Under the pieces are notes generated by a model. That model saw only the letters and a list, made by a program, of their open reading frames with translations, did not search any database and was not told the origin of the DNA. DNA of 64,000 nucleotides from Phytohabitans sp036906915 (lineage in GTDB: Bacteria > Actinomycetota > Actinomycetes > Mycobacteriales > Micromonosporaceae), in NCBI RefSeq assembly GCF_036906915.1, contig NZ_JBAKHX010000033.1, positions 1 through 64,000 of the forward strand. Direction: 5' to 3'. Position 1 is the stretch's first letter. The number at the start of each line of letters is the position of its first letter. The position numbers were made by a program, and so were the translations under genes. Shown in pieces: positions 43,608-50,914 of this stretch.

Positions 43608-44492
43608 TCATGCGACCGCGTTCAGTAGGCTGGCTGGCACGTCAGGCCGTTCCAGGGTGATGAAGTGGCCGGCGTTCGGGACCTGGGTGAACTCGGCGCG
43701 GGGGAGCTGTCGCCTGGTGGCCTGGCGGTCTGAGGGTCGGGACCAGTCTTTCTCCCCGTAGACGAGGTGGACCGGCGCGGTGACCTCGGGATAGCGGGCG
43801 CGGGCCGCGGCGAGGCTGGGGAGGTTGCGGTACACGGCGCGGGCGACGGTCGGGTAGCCCGGGCGGCGGCCGACGTTGAGCAGCTCGTCCAGGTAGTCCT
43901 CGCGCAGTGCGGCCGGGTCGACGAGGCCGCCGGTCAGGATGGTGCGCATGACGGTTTTGGGTTCCAGCCCGGCGAGTATCGGGCCTACGCCGGGCGCGAT
44001 GACGCCGGTGACGATCAGTCGGGCCAGCAGGCTGGACCTGGCGATTCCGCCGGGGTAGTCGTAGGCGTTGACGGCCACGACGCGTCGGACGCGGTCGGGG
44101 AGGTCGGCCGCTGTGGTGAGGGCCAGCGTGGCTCCCATCGACTCGCCGAGCAGGGTCACGTCGCGCAGATCGAGTTGTGTGAGGAGTCGTTTGACGGCGG
44201 CGCGCATGGCGGGCTCCTCGTAGGAGGCGCCGGGCACGATCTGCGAGTAGCCCATTCCTGGTAGGTCGAGCGCGTACACGGTGTATCGCTGCTGGACCAG
44301 CGGGATGAGGTGGCGGAAATGCTCGGCCTGGGTGCGCACGGTGTGCAGCAGCACTAGCGGCGCGCCGCTGCCGCCGGCGAGGTATCGCAGTCGGCCCTGC
44401 CCTTGGTCGCGCGACCCGGCGGCCGGGTCGAGGAAGTGCCTGCTGGTTCCAGGGATTCTGATGCTCGACTCGGTGTTGGTCATGATCGCCAT
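43608..44492 (-). CDS. Alpha/beta hydrolase
   Basis: The 294-residue cytoplasmic protein is a standard alpha/beta-fold hydrolase: oxyanion strand PLVLLHTVRTQAEHF, nucleophile elbow LLGESMGATLAL, acid in VYGEKDWSRP and catalytic His in NAGHFITLERP. GAGGAG lies just before ATG 44492. It diverges from the HxlR regulator across a shared inverted-repeat operator, so it is probably the regulator's target. Substrate unknown; haloalkane or ester hydrolysis are common in the family. Confidence 0.88.
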   Translation of the reverse strand: MAIMTNTESSIRIPGTSRHFLDPAAGSRDQGQGRLRYLAGGSGAPLVLLHTVRTQAEHFRHLIPLVQQRYTVYALDLPGMGYSQIVPGASYEEPAMRAAVKRLLTQLDLRDVTLLGESMGATLALTTAADLPDRVRRVVAVNAYDYPGGIARSSLLARLIVTGVIAPGVGPILAGLEPKTVMRTILTGGLVDPAALREDYLDELLNVGRRPGYPTVARAVYRNLPSLAAARARYPEVTAPVHLVYGEKDWSRPSDRQATRRQLPRAEFTQVPNAGHFITLERPDVPASLLNAVA

Positions 44493-44540
44493 GTTCGTCT
44501 CCTCGACATGAAGTGGACTCCCGAATCCCCCGAGTAGGGA

Positions 44541-44605
44541 GTGTGTTGTGATTTCCTACTGACCTGTGACCAGGCTAGACGAGTGAGTTGGAAATGGCAA
44601 CACAC
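44541..44605. promoter_or_regulatory. Long inverted-repeat operator between hydrolase and HxlR genes
   Basis: GTGTGTTGTGATTTCC (44541-44556) and GGAAATGGCAACACAC (44590-44605) are inverted copies matching at 14 of 16 positions and separated by 33 bases. They occupy the divergent promoter region of the alpha/beta hydrolase and HxlR genes and are strong candidates for HxlR binding sites controlling both. Confidence 0.65.
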
Positions 44606-44619
44606 TGGGTTAGGCTGGG

Positions 44620-45093
44620 ATGATGACCGACCCCGAGCCACGGGCCGCCATCCGCCTGGCCGACCTGCCCCTGGAGGTCCGTCCCTGCTCGCTCGCGGCC
44701 GCTCTGGACGTCCTCGGCGAGCGGTGGTCGCTCCTGGCCCTGCGCGAGATCGGCTACGGCGTGCACCGCTTCGCCCGCATCGCCGGTTACACCGGCGCGT
44801 CCCGCGACATCCTCGCCGACCGTCTACGCAAGCTGGAGGCGGCCGGGGTCGTCGAGCGCCGGCAGTACAGCGAACGCCCGCCGCGCCACGAGTACCACCT
44901 CACCGAGGCCGGCCGGGAGCTGTTCCCGGTCATGCTCGCCCTCTACCAATGGGGCGACAAATGGGCGGTGGACACCCCGGCCCTCACCCGCCGGCACTCC
45001 TGCGGCCAGCCGGTCCAGGTCGACCTGGTCTGCCACCACTGCGGCCAGCCAGTCACCCACGAGACCATCCACGACGAGCCCGCCGACGCCTGA
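44620..45093 (+). CDS. HxlR family transcriptional regulator
   Basis: The 157-residue protein has an HxlR winged helix (CSLAAALDVLGERWSLLALREIGYGVHRFARIAGYTGASRDILADRLRKLEAAGVVERR). The C-terminal extension contains HSCGQPVQ and CHHCGQPV, giving Cys residues in a zinc-ribbon-like spacing. HxlR proteins sense electrophiles, redox state or metals. A second in-frame ATG is at 44623. It probably represses itself and the divergent hydrolase. Confidence 0.9.
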   Translation: MMTDPEPRAAIRLADLPLEVRPCSLAAALDVLGERWSLLALREIGYGVHRFARIAGYTGASRDILADRLRKLEAAGVVERRQYSERPPRHEYHLTEAGRELFPVMLALYQWGDKWAVDTPALTRRHSCGQPVQVDLVCHHCGQPVTHETIHDEPADA

Positions 45094-45390
45094 CCGGCGA
45101 CACTGGCCCGGCCGTCACTAGGCCCCCGGGCACGCCGCCTGGGAACGCGGCCACATTCACCTCTACTGGTAAGCCGCCGTCCGTGGACAGCACGCGTTGG
45201 TGAGCATGCCGCTGACCCTCCTGACTACTGGGGGGTCAAGGGGCAGGGGCTTTGCGTAGTCGCCTGCGGGTGTATCTGACCTGGGCGGTGTCGCTGGCCT
45301 TCTTGGAAGGTGACGTAGGACGGGTGCGGTCGGTCGGTAATCATGGAGTTGCTGAGACAACATGACACCGACAAGGACCACACCCCGCGC

Positions 45391-45685
45391 ATGTCAAAAT
45401 CGCTGATCGACGTGATCCGTCAGCACGCCCCGCCCCGACCGACTCCCGGCCCGTTGGCCGGGAGGAGTATGGCCTGTTGAGGGCTCTGGCACGGGTTCCT
45501 GACCCGCGTGACTCGGGAGGGATCCGCACCCCCTGGCGAGCGTGTTCGCGGTCGCGGTGTGCGCGGTGATGGCCGGGGCGAGCACGTTCGCCGTGATCGC
45601 CGACTGGGCCGACGATCTCGATCCGCCGGCCTGGAGCAGGCTCGGGTTCATCGGCCGGGTGCCAGTGCTGACCACGCTGTGCTGA
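45391..45685 (+). pseudogene. Frameshifted N-terminal remnant of an ISAs1-type transposase
   Basis: Pieces in two frames rebuild the N-terminal DDE_Tnp_1-associated region: MSKSLIDVIRQHAP, then LLRALARVPDPRDSGGIRTP, then after a shift LASVFAVAVCAVMAGASTF and DLDPPAWSRLGFIGRVPVLTTL. The DDE catalytic domain is absent and no terminal inverted repeats are visible. It is a dead insertion-sequence fragment; 45094-45390 and 45686-45861 hold nothing else I can name. Confidence 0.7.
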
Positions 45686-45885
45686 CGGGCCGGGAAATGT
45701 TGCGGGAAACGGCACCGAGGTTCCCGAGACGGTGGATCTATTCACCTGCCTGGCCTGGGTGATCCTGGTCCGACGCACCCCGGGCGTGCTGGACGAGGAC
45801 TTCCACCGGGCTGCTGGACCTGGAACGCCAGATAAGGGTCACTCAGTTTCGCCTCCCCCGGGTGATCATGGTGCATGATCGCCGG

Positions 45886-46248
45886 ATGGACGCACTGGAA
45901 ATCCTTCGGCTGCTGCTGCGCTACCTGCACCTCATCGGCTTCGCGCTGCTGCTCGGTGGCTTCGCGACGCAATACTTCAGCGGGCGCTATCAGGTTACCT
46001 GGGTCATGCGCGTGGGTATCGGCGCGCTGCTGACTTTCGGGGTGTTGCTGGCGATCCCGTTCCCGGAGGGTGTCGACCTCAACTACGTCAAGCTGGGCGT
46101 GAAGCTCGGCATCGGGGTCCTCATCGGCGCCGCGATCGGCGTGGCCGTGGCGCGTGAGCAGGCCGGGAAAGTCGTCGCGAAGGGACACTTCCTCGGCATC
46201 GGGCTGATGACGCTGCTCAACGGGGCGGTGGCGGTCTTCTGGCGGTGA
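45886..46248 (+). CDS. Small integral membrane protein
   Basis: From ATG 45886 (MDALEILRLLLRYLHLIGFALLLGGFATQYF) the 120-residue protein has about four hydrophobic helices and a family-like layout seen in actinobacterial membrane proteins of unknown function. An earlier in-frame ATG at 45862 would add 8 residues. There is no clear ribosome site for either. It stands alone after the transposase remnant. Confidence 0.65.
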   Translation: MDALEILRLLLRYLHLIGFALLLGGFATQYFSGRYQVTWVMRVGIGALLTFGVLLAIPFPEGVDLNYVKLGVKLGIGVLIGAAIGVAVAREQAGKVVAKGHFLGIGLMTLLNGAVAVFWR

Positions 46249-46622
46249 TCGCTCCCAGAGCTGGACGAAAGTCGTCGAGGTGATCGCGCATGCAGCCGGT
46301 TCCTACGTGTGCTAAGACAGCCCCCGCGCTACAACGCTGGCTGCCGCGGTGTGCATCGTTGTCCTGGCTGTCCGGTGCGTCCGCCGCGCGGAACGTCGTC
46401 TCAGTCACGACGACCTCGGCGTCGAAGGCGGCATCCAGACCGGAGACCACGCCGTGCTGGTGGATGTACCGAATGAAGTTCAAGGTGCCGATGGTTAGCA
46501 CTTTCTGGGCGGTTGCTCGATGCGCTGCGCGCTGGGCCGGCGCGGGAGGCCAACTGGCGTGAAGGTGATCGCTTCTGTGGGTCGCCGTTGCCGGGCTCGG
46601 TCAGTCAGAGGGGCGCCGTCAG
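46249..46622. other. Intergenic region, no supported gene
   Basis: A minus-strand frame at 46217-46501 begins MLTIGTLNFIRYIHQHGVVSGLDAAFDAEVVV and looks more protein-like than average, but it overlaps the end of the membrane-protein gene and matches nothing I recognise. It may be a gene fragment. Confidence 0.35.
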
Positions 46623-46661
46623 CGTTGACATGGCCCAGGCGTTGCCGGGGCCATGTCAACG
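46623..46661 (-). terminator. Hairpin terminator of the sugar ABC operon
   Basis: A perfect 14-base-pair stem (46623-46636 with 46648-46661) with an 11-base loop lies 18 bases beyond the stop codon of the last leftward permease gene. Confidence 0.75.
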
Positions 46662-46678
46662 AGGTGGTGGGAGGGACG

Positions 46679-47509
46679 TTAGCCTTTTTCGGCGCCTTGG
46701 TTGGCGTCGCGGACGAAGTAGCGTTGGAATATCACGAAGATGATCGCTACTGGGATGGTGGCGAGGAGTGCGGCGCCGAGTTTGAGTGGGTACTGGGTGC
46801 CGGATCCGAGTGAGCCGCTGACGAGGTCGGCCAGTCCGCGGGGCAGGGTGAACAGGGATGGGTTCTGCACTGCGACCAGGGTGTGGCCGAATTCGTTCCA
46901 GGAGCCTTGGAAGGACAGGATGGTCAGCGTGATCAGGGCTGGCCGGGCGGTGGGGAGTACGACTGACCAGAAGGTTCGGAAGATGCTGGCGCCGTCGATG
47001 CGGGCTGCTTCCTCGATGCTGACCGGTATCGAGTCGAAGAATTGTTTCATGATGAAGACGCCGGCCGCGTCGGCGATGAGCGGCACGATCAGTGCGGCGT
47101 AGGTGTCGTAGATGCCGAGTTGGTTGAGGACCAGGAATTTGGGGATGAGCAGGACCACCCCGGGTACGGCCATGAGCGCGATGATGGTGGCGAAGATCGG
47201 GCGTCGGCCGGGGAAGCGGAGCCGGGACAGGGCGTAGCCGGCCATCGAGTTGAGTAGTACCCGGGTGATCGTGACGATGACGGTGACCAGCAGGGAGTTG
47301 CTGAGCCAGGTGGGGAAGCCAGTGCCGTCGAAGATCCGGGTCATTGATTCGGTGGTGAACGGGTCCGCGAGGGGCGAGAGTGGGTTGGCTGCCGCGTCCG
47401 CTTCGGTTTTGAACGAATTCGCGATCTGGATGACGAACGGGTAGAGGAAGACCAGGGAGAAGAAGACCAGGATGGCGTAGCCGGCGAACCGGGCGGCGAG
47501 CGTACGCAT
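46679..47509 (-). CDS. Carbohydrate ABC transporter permease (MalG/LacG type)
   Basis: The 276-residue membrane protein has six hydrophobic stretches and the EAA loop EEAARIDGASIFRTFWSVVLPTARPALI that docks to the ATPase. It is the last gene of the LacI-SBP-permease-permease operon, starting one base after the MalF-type stop. No ATPase gene is present, so it probably uses a shared MsiK-type ATPase encoded elsewhere, the usual actinomycete arrangement. Confidence 0.93.
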   Translation of the reverse strand: MRTLAARFAGYAILVFFSLVFLYPFVIQIANSFKTEADAAANPLSPLADPFTTESMTRIFDGTGFPTWLSNSLLVTVIVTITRVLLNSMAGYALSRLRFPGRRPIFATIIALMAVPGVVLLIPKFLVLNQLGIYDTYAALIVPLIADAAGVFIMKQFFDSIPVSIEEAARIDGASIFRTFWSVVLPTARPALITLTILSFQGSWNEFGHTLVAVQNPSLFTLPRGLADLVSGSLGSGTQYPLKLGAALLATIPVAIIFVIFQRYFVRDANQGAEKG

Positions 47510-47510
47510 G

Positions 47511-48545
47511 TCAGGGCCTTTCCCGCAGGGCCCGCCGCTGCAGCAGGGTGAGCAACACGATGATCAGGAACAGGACGAACGAGATGGCCGCGCCGGAGCC
47601 GTAGTCGAAGTCGCGGAATGCGGTGCGGTAGGAGAGGTAGGCGGGCGTGAGGGTCGTCTTGGCCGGGTTTCCCTGGCTCATCACGTAGATTTGGTCGAAG
47701 ACCTGCCAGGTGCCGATCAGGCCCAACGTGAGCACCAAGAACATGGTGGGCCGCAGCTGTGGCAGGGTGATGAAGCGCAGGCGCTGCCAGCGGTTCGCGC
47801 CGTCGATGAGCCCGGCCTCGTCCAGTTGGCCTGGGATGTTCTGCAGGGCGGCCAGGAACATCAGCATGAACGTGCCCGAGGTGGTCCAGACGACGAGGGC
47901 GATGATCGCGCACATCGCCACGCTTGGCCCGGAGGTCCAGTCCCACCAGGTCAGGCCGAGCACGCCGTGCTCGGTCAGGGCGGCGGGTGGCGCGTTGGTG
48001 TCGACGAGTCCGACGCGGTCCAGTAGGAGGTGCAGGATGCCGCGCGGGTCGACGAACCATTGTGGTCCGTTGATTCCGAAGAAGCCCAGGATGGCGTTGA
48101 TCGCTCCGCTGTTGGCGAACATGAACAGGAAGACCACGCTGATCGCGACGGAGCTGGTCACTGATGGGAAGTAGAACGCGGTCCGGAAGAAGCTTTTGCC
48201 CTTGAGTAGTCGGTTGTTGACGACGAGGGCGAGGGTGAGGGCCAGCCCGGTCTGTAGTGGTACGACGGCGAGCACGTAGTAGGCGTTGTTGCGGATGCTG
48301 GTCATGAAGTTTTCGCGGGCGAGGCCGTCCTGCGTGAACAGGTTGGTGTAGTTGTCCAGCCCGGCGAGGGGGACGCCCGACTGGAACGGGCTGCCTTGCC
48401 CGTTCCAGTCGGTGAAGCTGACCCAGAGCGCCATGAGGATCGGCACTAGCAGGAACAGTCCGAGCAGGAGTACCACGGGGGAGACGAAGAGCCAGCCGGT
48501 TATCCGTTCGTTGCCGCGGATGCCGCCGCGCTTGGAGTCGGCCAC
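47511..48545 (-). CDS. Carbohydrate ABC transporter permease (MalF type)
   Basis: I take GTG 48545 (VADSKRGGIRGNERITGW) as start, five bases after the binding-protein stop; it gives 344 residues. Hydrophobic helices and the EAA loop LDEAGLIDGANRWQRLRFITLPQLRPT identify a MalF-type permease. A periplasmic insertion around residues 150-215 is longer than in many relatives. It forms the channel with the MalG-type protein. Confidence 0.93.
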   Translation of the reverse strand: MADSKRGGIRGNERITGWLFVSPVVLLLGLFLLVPILMALWVSFTDWNGQGSPFQSGVPLAGLDNYTNLFTQDGLARENFMTSIRNNAYYVLAVVPLQTGLALTLALVVNNRLLKGKSFFRTAFYFPSVTSSVAISVVFLFMFANSGAINAILGFFGINGPQWFVDPRGILHLLLDRVGLVDTNAPPAALTEHGVLGLTWWDWTSGPSVAMCAIIALVVWTTSGTFMLMFLAALQNIPGQLDEAGLIDGANRWQRLRFITLPQLRPTMFLVLTLGLIGTWQVFDQIYVMSQGNPAKTTLTPAYLSYRTAFRDFDYGSGAAISFVLFLIIVLLTLLQRRALRERP

Positions 48546-48550
48546 GGTGG

Positions 48551-49792
48551 TCAGCCGCCGAGTGCCGTCTTGGCGTTCTTGTCGAAGCGTTGCAGTACTG
48601 CCTTGGGGGTGCCGGTGGTCAGGCCTTGCAGTGCGGTGTCCAGGTCGGCCAGGACGCTGTCCATCTTGGGTGCGTTCACCGGGCCGTGTCCGTAGGCGGC
48701 TCCAGCGATGAACGCGGCGTCCTCGGGGAACTTGGCGGTGTACTGCGCCTGGGCGGACTGCCGCGAGGGCATGACGCCGAACGCGGTCGCGAACTGCATC
48801 TGCTGGTCGGCTGTGGTCATCGCCTCGACGAACTTGATCGCCTGGTCTTTGAACTGGCTCTTGGCCGCGATTCCCCAGCATTGGGTGAACGACAGGGTTC
48901 CCTTGGTGCCGGTCGGGCCGGCGGGCAGTTCCTTGACCGTGTACTTGACGTTCGGGAAGTCGGCCTTCATCGCGCCCTTGATCCAGTTGCCCTCGATCGT
49001 CATGGCGACCTTGGCCTTGCCGAACGCCTCGCCGCCCCAGCCGGTGTCGAGTTGCTTCGGATACTGCGCCAGCCCGTTCTTCAGCAGCCCCTGCACGTAG
49101 CCCAGCGCCGTCTCGTTCGCGGGGGTGTCGGCCGTGGGCTGCTTGCCGTCGGCGCTGGTCCACCAGCCGCCGTTCTGCACCAGGAAGGCGCCGATCCGGT
49201 CGCGGGTGTCGCCGATCGCGAGCGGGACGATGCCCTTGGCCTTGATCTTCTGCGCGGCGGTGGTGAGCTGGTCCCAGTTCGTGGGGATGTCCGCGTCGGT
49301 CAGCCCGGCCTTCGTCCATAGGTCGGCGTTGATTTGCAGGGCGAGGGTCGAGGTGTCCTTGGGTATGCAGTACAGCTTGCTGTCGTAGGTGAACGCCTGG
49401 CGCAGGTTCGGGTAGAAGTCGTCGACGTTGGAGACCTTGTCCGCGTACGGTTCGAGGGCTCCGACGCTGGCGTAGTCGGCGAACCGGGCGGCGTCGACGT
49501 AGAAGACGTCCGGCGGGGTGCTGCCGGCCAGTGCCTGTCCGAGCTGTTGGGCGATGTCCTGCGCGGGGGTGACCGTGGCCTTGTTGCCGGTGGCGCCGGC
49601 CCAGCTGGCGGTGGCGTCGGTGACGGCCTTGGTCTCGGCCTCGCCGGACGAGGCGATCAGGATCTTCAGGTCGGCGGGTCCGGTGCTCTGCTGGGCGGCG
49701 CCGCTCGGGTCGTCGTCGAAGCCACCGCCGCAGGCGGTGGTCGTCAACAGGAGCGCGGCCGCGACCGCGGTGGCGAATCTGCTGTGTCTCAT
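48551..49792 (-). CDS. Sugar ABC transporter substrate-binding lipoprotein
   Basis: The 413-residue extracellular solute-binding protein (family 1) starts at ATG 49792, overlapping the LacI stop by 4 bases, with AAGGAG upstream. Its lipobox is TTTAC at residues 17-21. Blocks such as PDVFYVDAARFADYASVGALEPY, YCIPKDTSTLALQINADLW and MTIEGNWIKGAMK are typical. With a glycogen-debranching-type enzyme divergent from it, an alpha-glucan oligosaccharide is a likely ligand (inference). Confidence 0.93.
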   Translation of the reverse strand: MRHSRFATAVAAALLLTTTACGGGFDDDPSGAAQQSTGPADLKILIASSGEAETKAVTDATASWAGATGNKATVTPAQDIAQQLGQALAGSTPPDVFYVDAARFADYASVGALEPYADKVSNVDDFYPNLRQAFTYDSKLYCIPKDTSTLALQINADLWTKAGLTDADIPTNWDQLTTAAQKIKAKGIVPLAIGDTRDRIGAFLVQNGGWWTSADGKQPTADTPANETALGYVQGLLKNGLAQYPKQLDTGWGGEAFGKAKVAMTIEGNWIKGAMKADFPNVKYTVKELPAGPTGTKGTLSFTQCWGIAAKSQFKDQAIKFVEAMTTADQQMQFATAFGVMPSRQSAQAQYTAKFPEDAAFIAGAAYGHGPVNAPKMDSVLADLDTALQGLTTGTPKAVLQRFDKNAKTALGG

Positions 49793-50784
49793 GTGGTGGC
49801 TCCTTGGGGGGTTGTTTGGCGTAGGACGAGAGAGGGCGCAAGCAGGAGTTGACGAGGTGTCCCGGAGTGGTCCAGGACGTCGGCGAGCAGGTCGATGCAG
49901 CGGGCCGCCGCCTCGGTGAGGGGCTGGCTGACGCTGGTGAGCCCGACCGCTTGGGCGACCGGGGTGTCGTCGAAGCCGATCACGGCGCAGGTGTGGCCGG
50001 ACTCGCGGATGGCGCGTAGGGCGCCGAGGGCGAGGGAGTCGGAGGCGCAGACCAGGGCGTCCACCGACGGCAGCAGGTCGGCGACGGCGGCGGCGCCGGA
50101 CTCGATGCCGTCGGCGACGGCGCGGTCGAGGCCGGTGCCCGGCAGGCTGGAGTCGGCGAGGGTGGTGGCCCAGCCGGCGCGGCGGGCGTCGCCGACACCG
50201 GAGCCGGCCGGCCAGCCGAGGAAGCCGATCCGGCGGTGGCCGGCGTCGAGCAGGTGCCGGGTCGCCGCCGCGGTGCCGGCGGCGTTGTCGACGTCGACCC
50301 AGGAGTGGGTGTCCGGGGCACCCCAGGGCCGGCCGAAGGTCACGAACGGCACTTCGTGCTCGGCCAGCCAGGACGTGCGCACGTCGCCGTGGTGCGTGCT
50401 GGTCAGGACGAAGGCGTCCAGGTCGTAGGAGGTCAGCAGGCTTTCGTAGGTGGCGATCTCGTCGGTGTCGTCGGTGGCGGTATAGAGCATCACCCGGTAG
50501 CCGGCCGGCGCGGCGGCGTCGGTGAGCCCGTGCAGGAAACGGTCCAGCACCGAGCCGTTGATCCCGTCCCGGGACGGCTCGATGCGCACCGCGATGAGCC
50601 GGGACCGTCCGGTACGCATCTGCCGGGCGGCCTGGTTGGCGCGGTAGCCGAGGGCCGAGATCGCCTCCAGGACCCGCTCGCGTGTCTCCTCGCGCACCAC
50701 CTCGGGGGTGTTCAGCACGTTGGAGACCGTCTGCCGGGAGACCCCGGCGCGCTCGGCAACAGTGGCTATCGTGACCTTCGACAA
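49789..50784 (-). CDS. LacI family transcriptional regulator
   Basis: The start is most likely TTG 50784 (LSKVTIATVAERAGV) with AGGAG eight bases upstream, giving 331 residues; an earlier ATG would run through the operator. The helix-turn-helix VTIATVAERAGVSRQTVSNVLNTPEVV and the LacI sugar-binding domain (IGFLGWPAGSGVGDARRAGW, CAVIGFDDTPVAQAVGLTSVSQPL) are complete. It is the first gene of the sugar importer operon. Sites of the form TTGAACGATCNA lie directly upstream, so it probably represses its own operon and the divergent debranching gene. Confidence 0.92.
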   Translation of the reverse strand: MSKVTIATVAERAGVSRQTVSNVLNTPEVVREETRERVLEAISALGYRANQAARQMRTGRSRLIAVRIEPSRDGINGSVLDRFLHGLTDAAAPAGYRVMLYTATDDTDEIATYESLLTSYDLDAFVLTSTHHGDVRTSWLAEHEVPFVTFGRPWGAPDTHSWVDVDNAAGTAAATRHLLDAGHRRIGFLGWPAGSGVGDARRAGWATTLADSSLPGTGLDRAVADGIESGAAAVADLLPSVDALVCASDSLALGALRAIRESGHTCAVIGFDDTPVAQAVGLTSVSQPLTEAAARCIDLLADVLDHSGTPRQLLLAPSLVLRQTTPQGATT

Positions 50785-50804
50785 CTTTTGAACTCCTATA
50801 TCCT

Positions 50805-50848
50805 CTTGAACGATCGAATTCGCATCCGGCATCATTAGATCGTTCAAG
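50805..50848. promoter_or_regulatory. Paired LacI operators between importer operon and debranching gene
   Basis: CTTGAACGATC at 50805-50815 and its exact reverse complement at 50838-50848 form an inverted pair. Each contains a 12-base LacI-type site of the form TTGAACGATCNA with a central CG. They lie between the LacI start (50784) and the debranching-enzyme start (50915) and can control both directions. The same word recurs twice at 56597-56643. Confidence 0.7.
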
Positions 50849-50914
50849 TTGCTGGAATGTTTCGTACTTTGCTTCACGGCCCCGCACCCTGTCAAGACCC
50901 GTTGAGGGGATCCC

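Noticed and set aside
46217..46501. Leftward gene in the gap before the sugar operon
   Set aside because: Some protein-like character at its start, but it overlaps the membrane-protein gene end, lacks a ribosome site and matches no family I know.
47511..49841. Single 776-residue protein covering the binding protein and MalF-type permease
   Set aside because: Its N-terminal part is out of frame with the real binding protein. The permease has its own GTG at 48545, five bases after the binding-protein stop.
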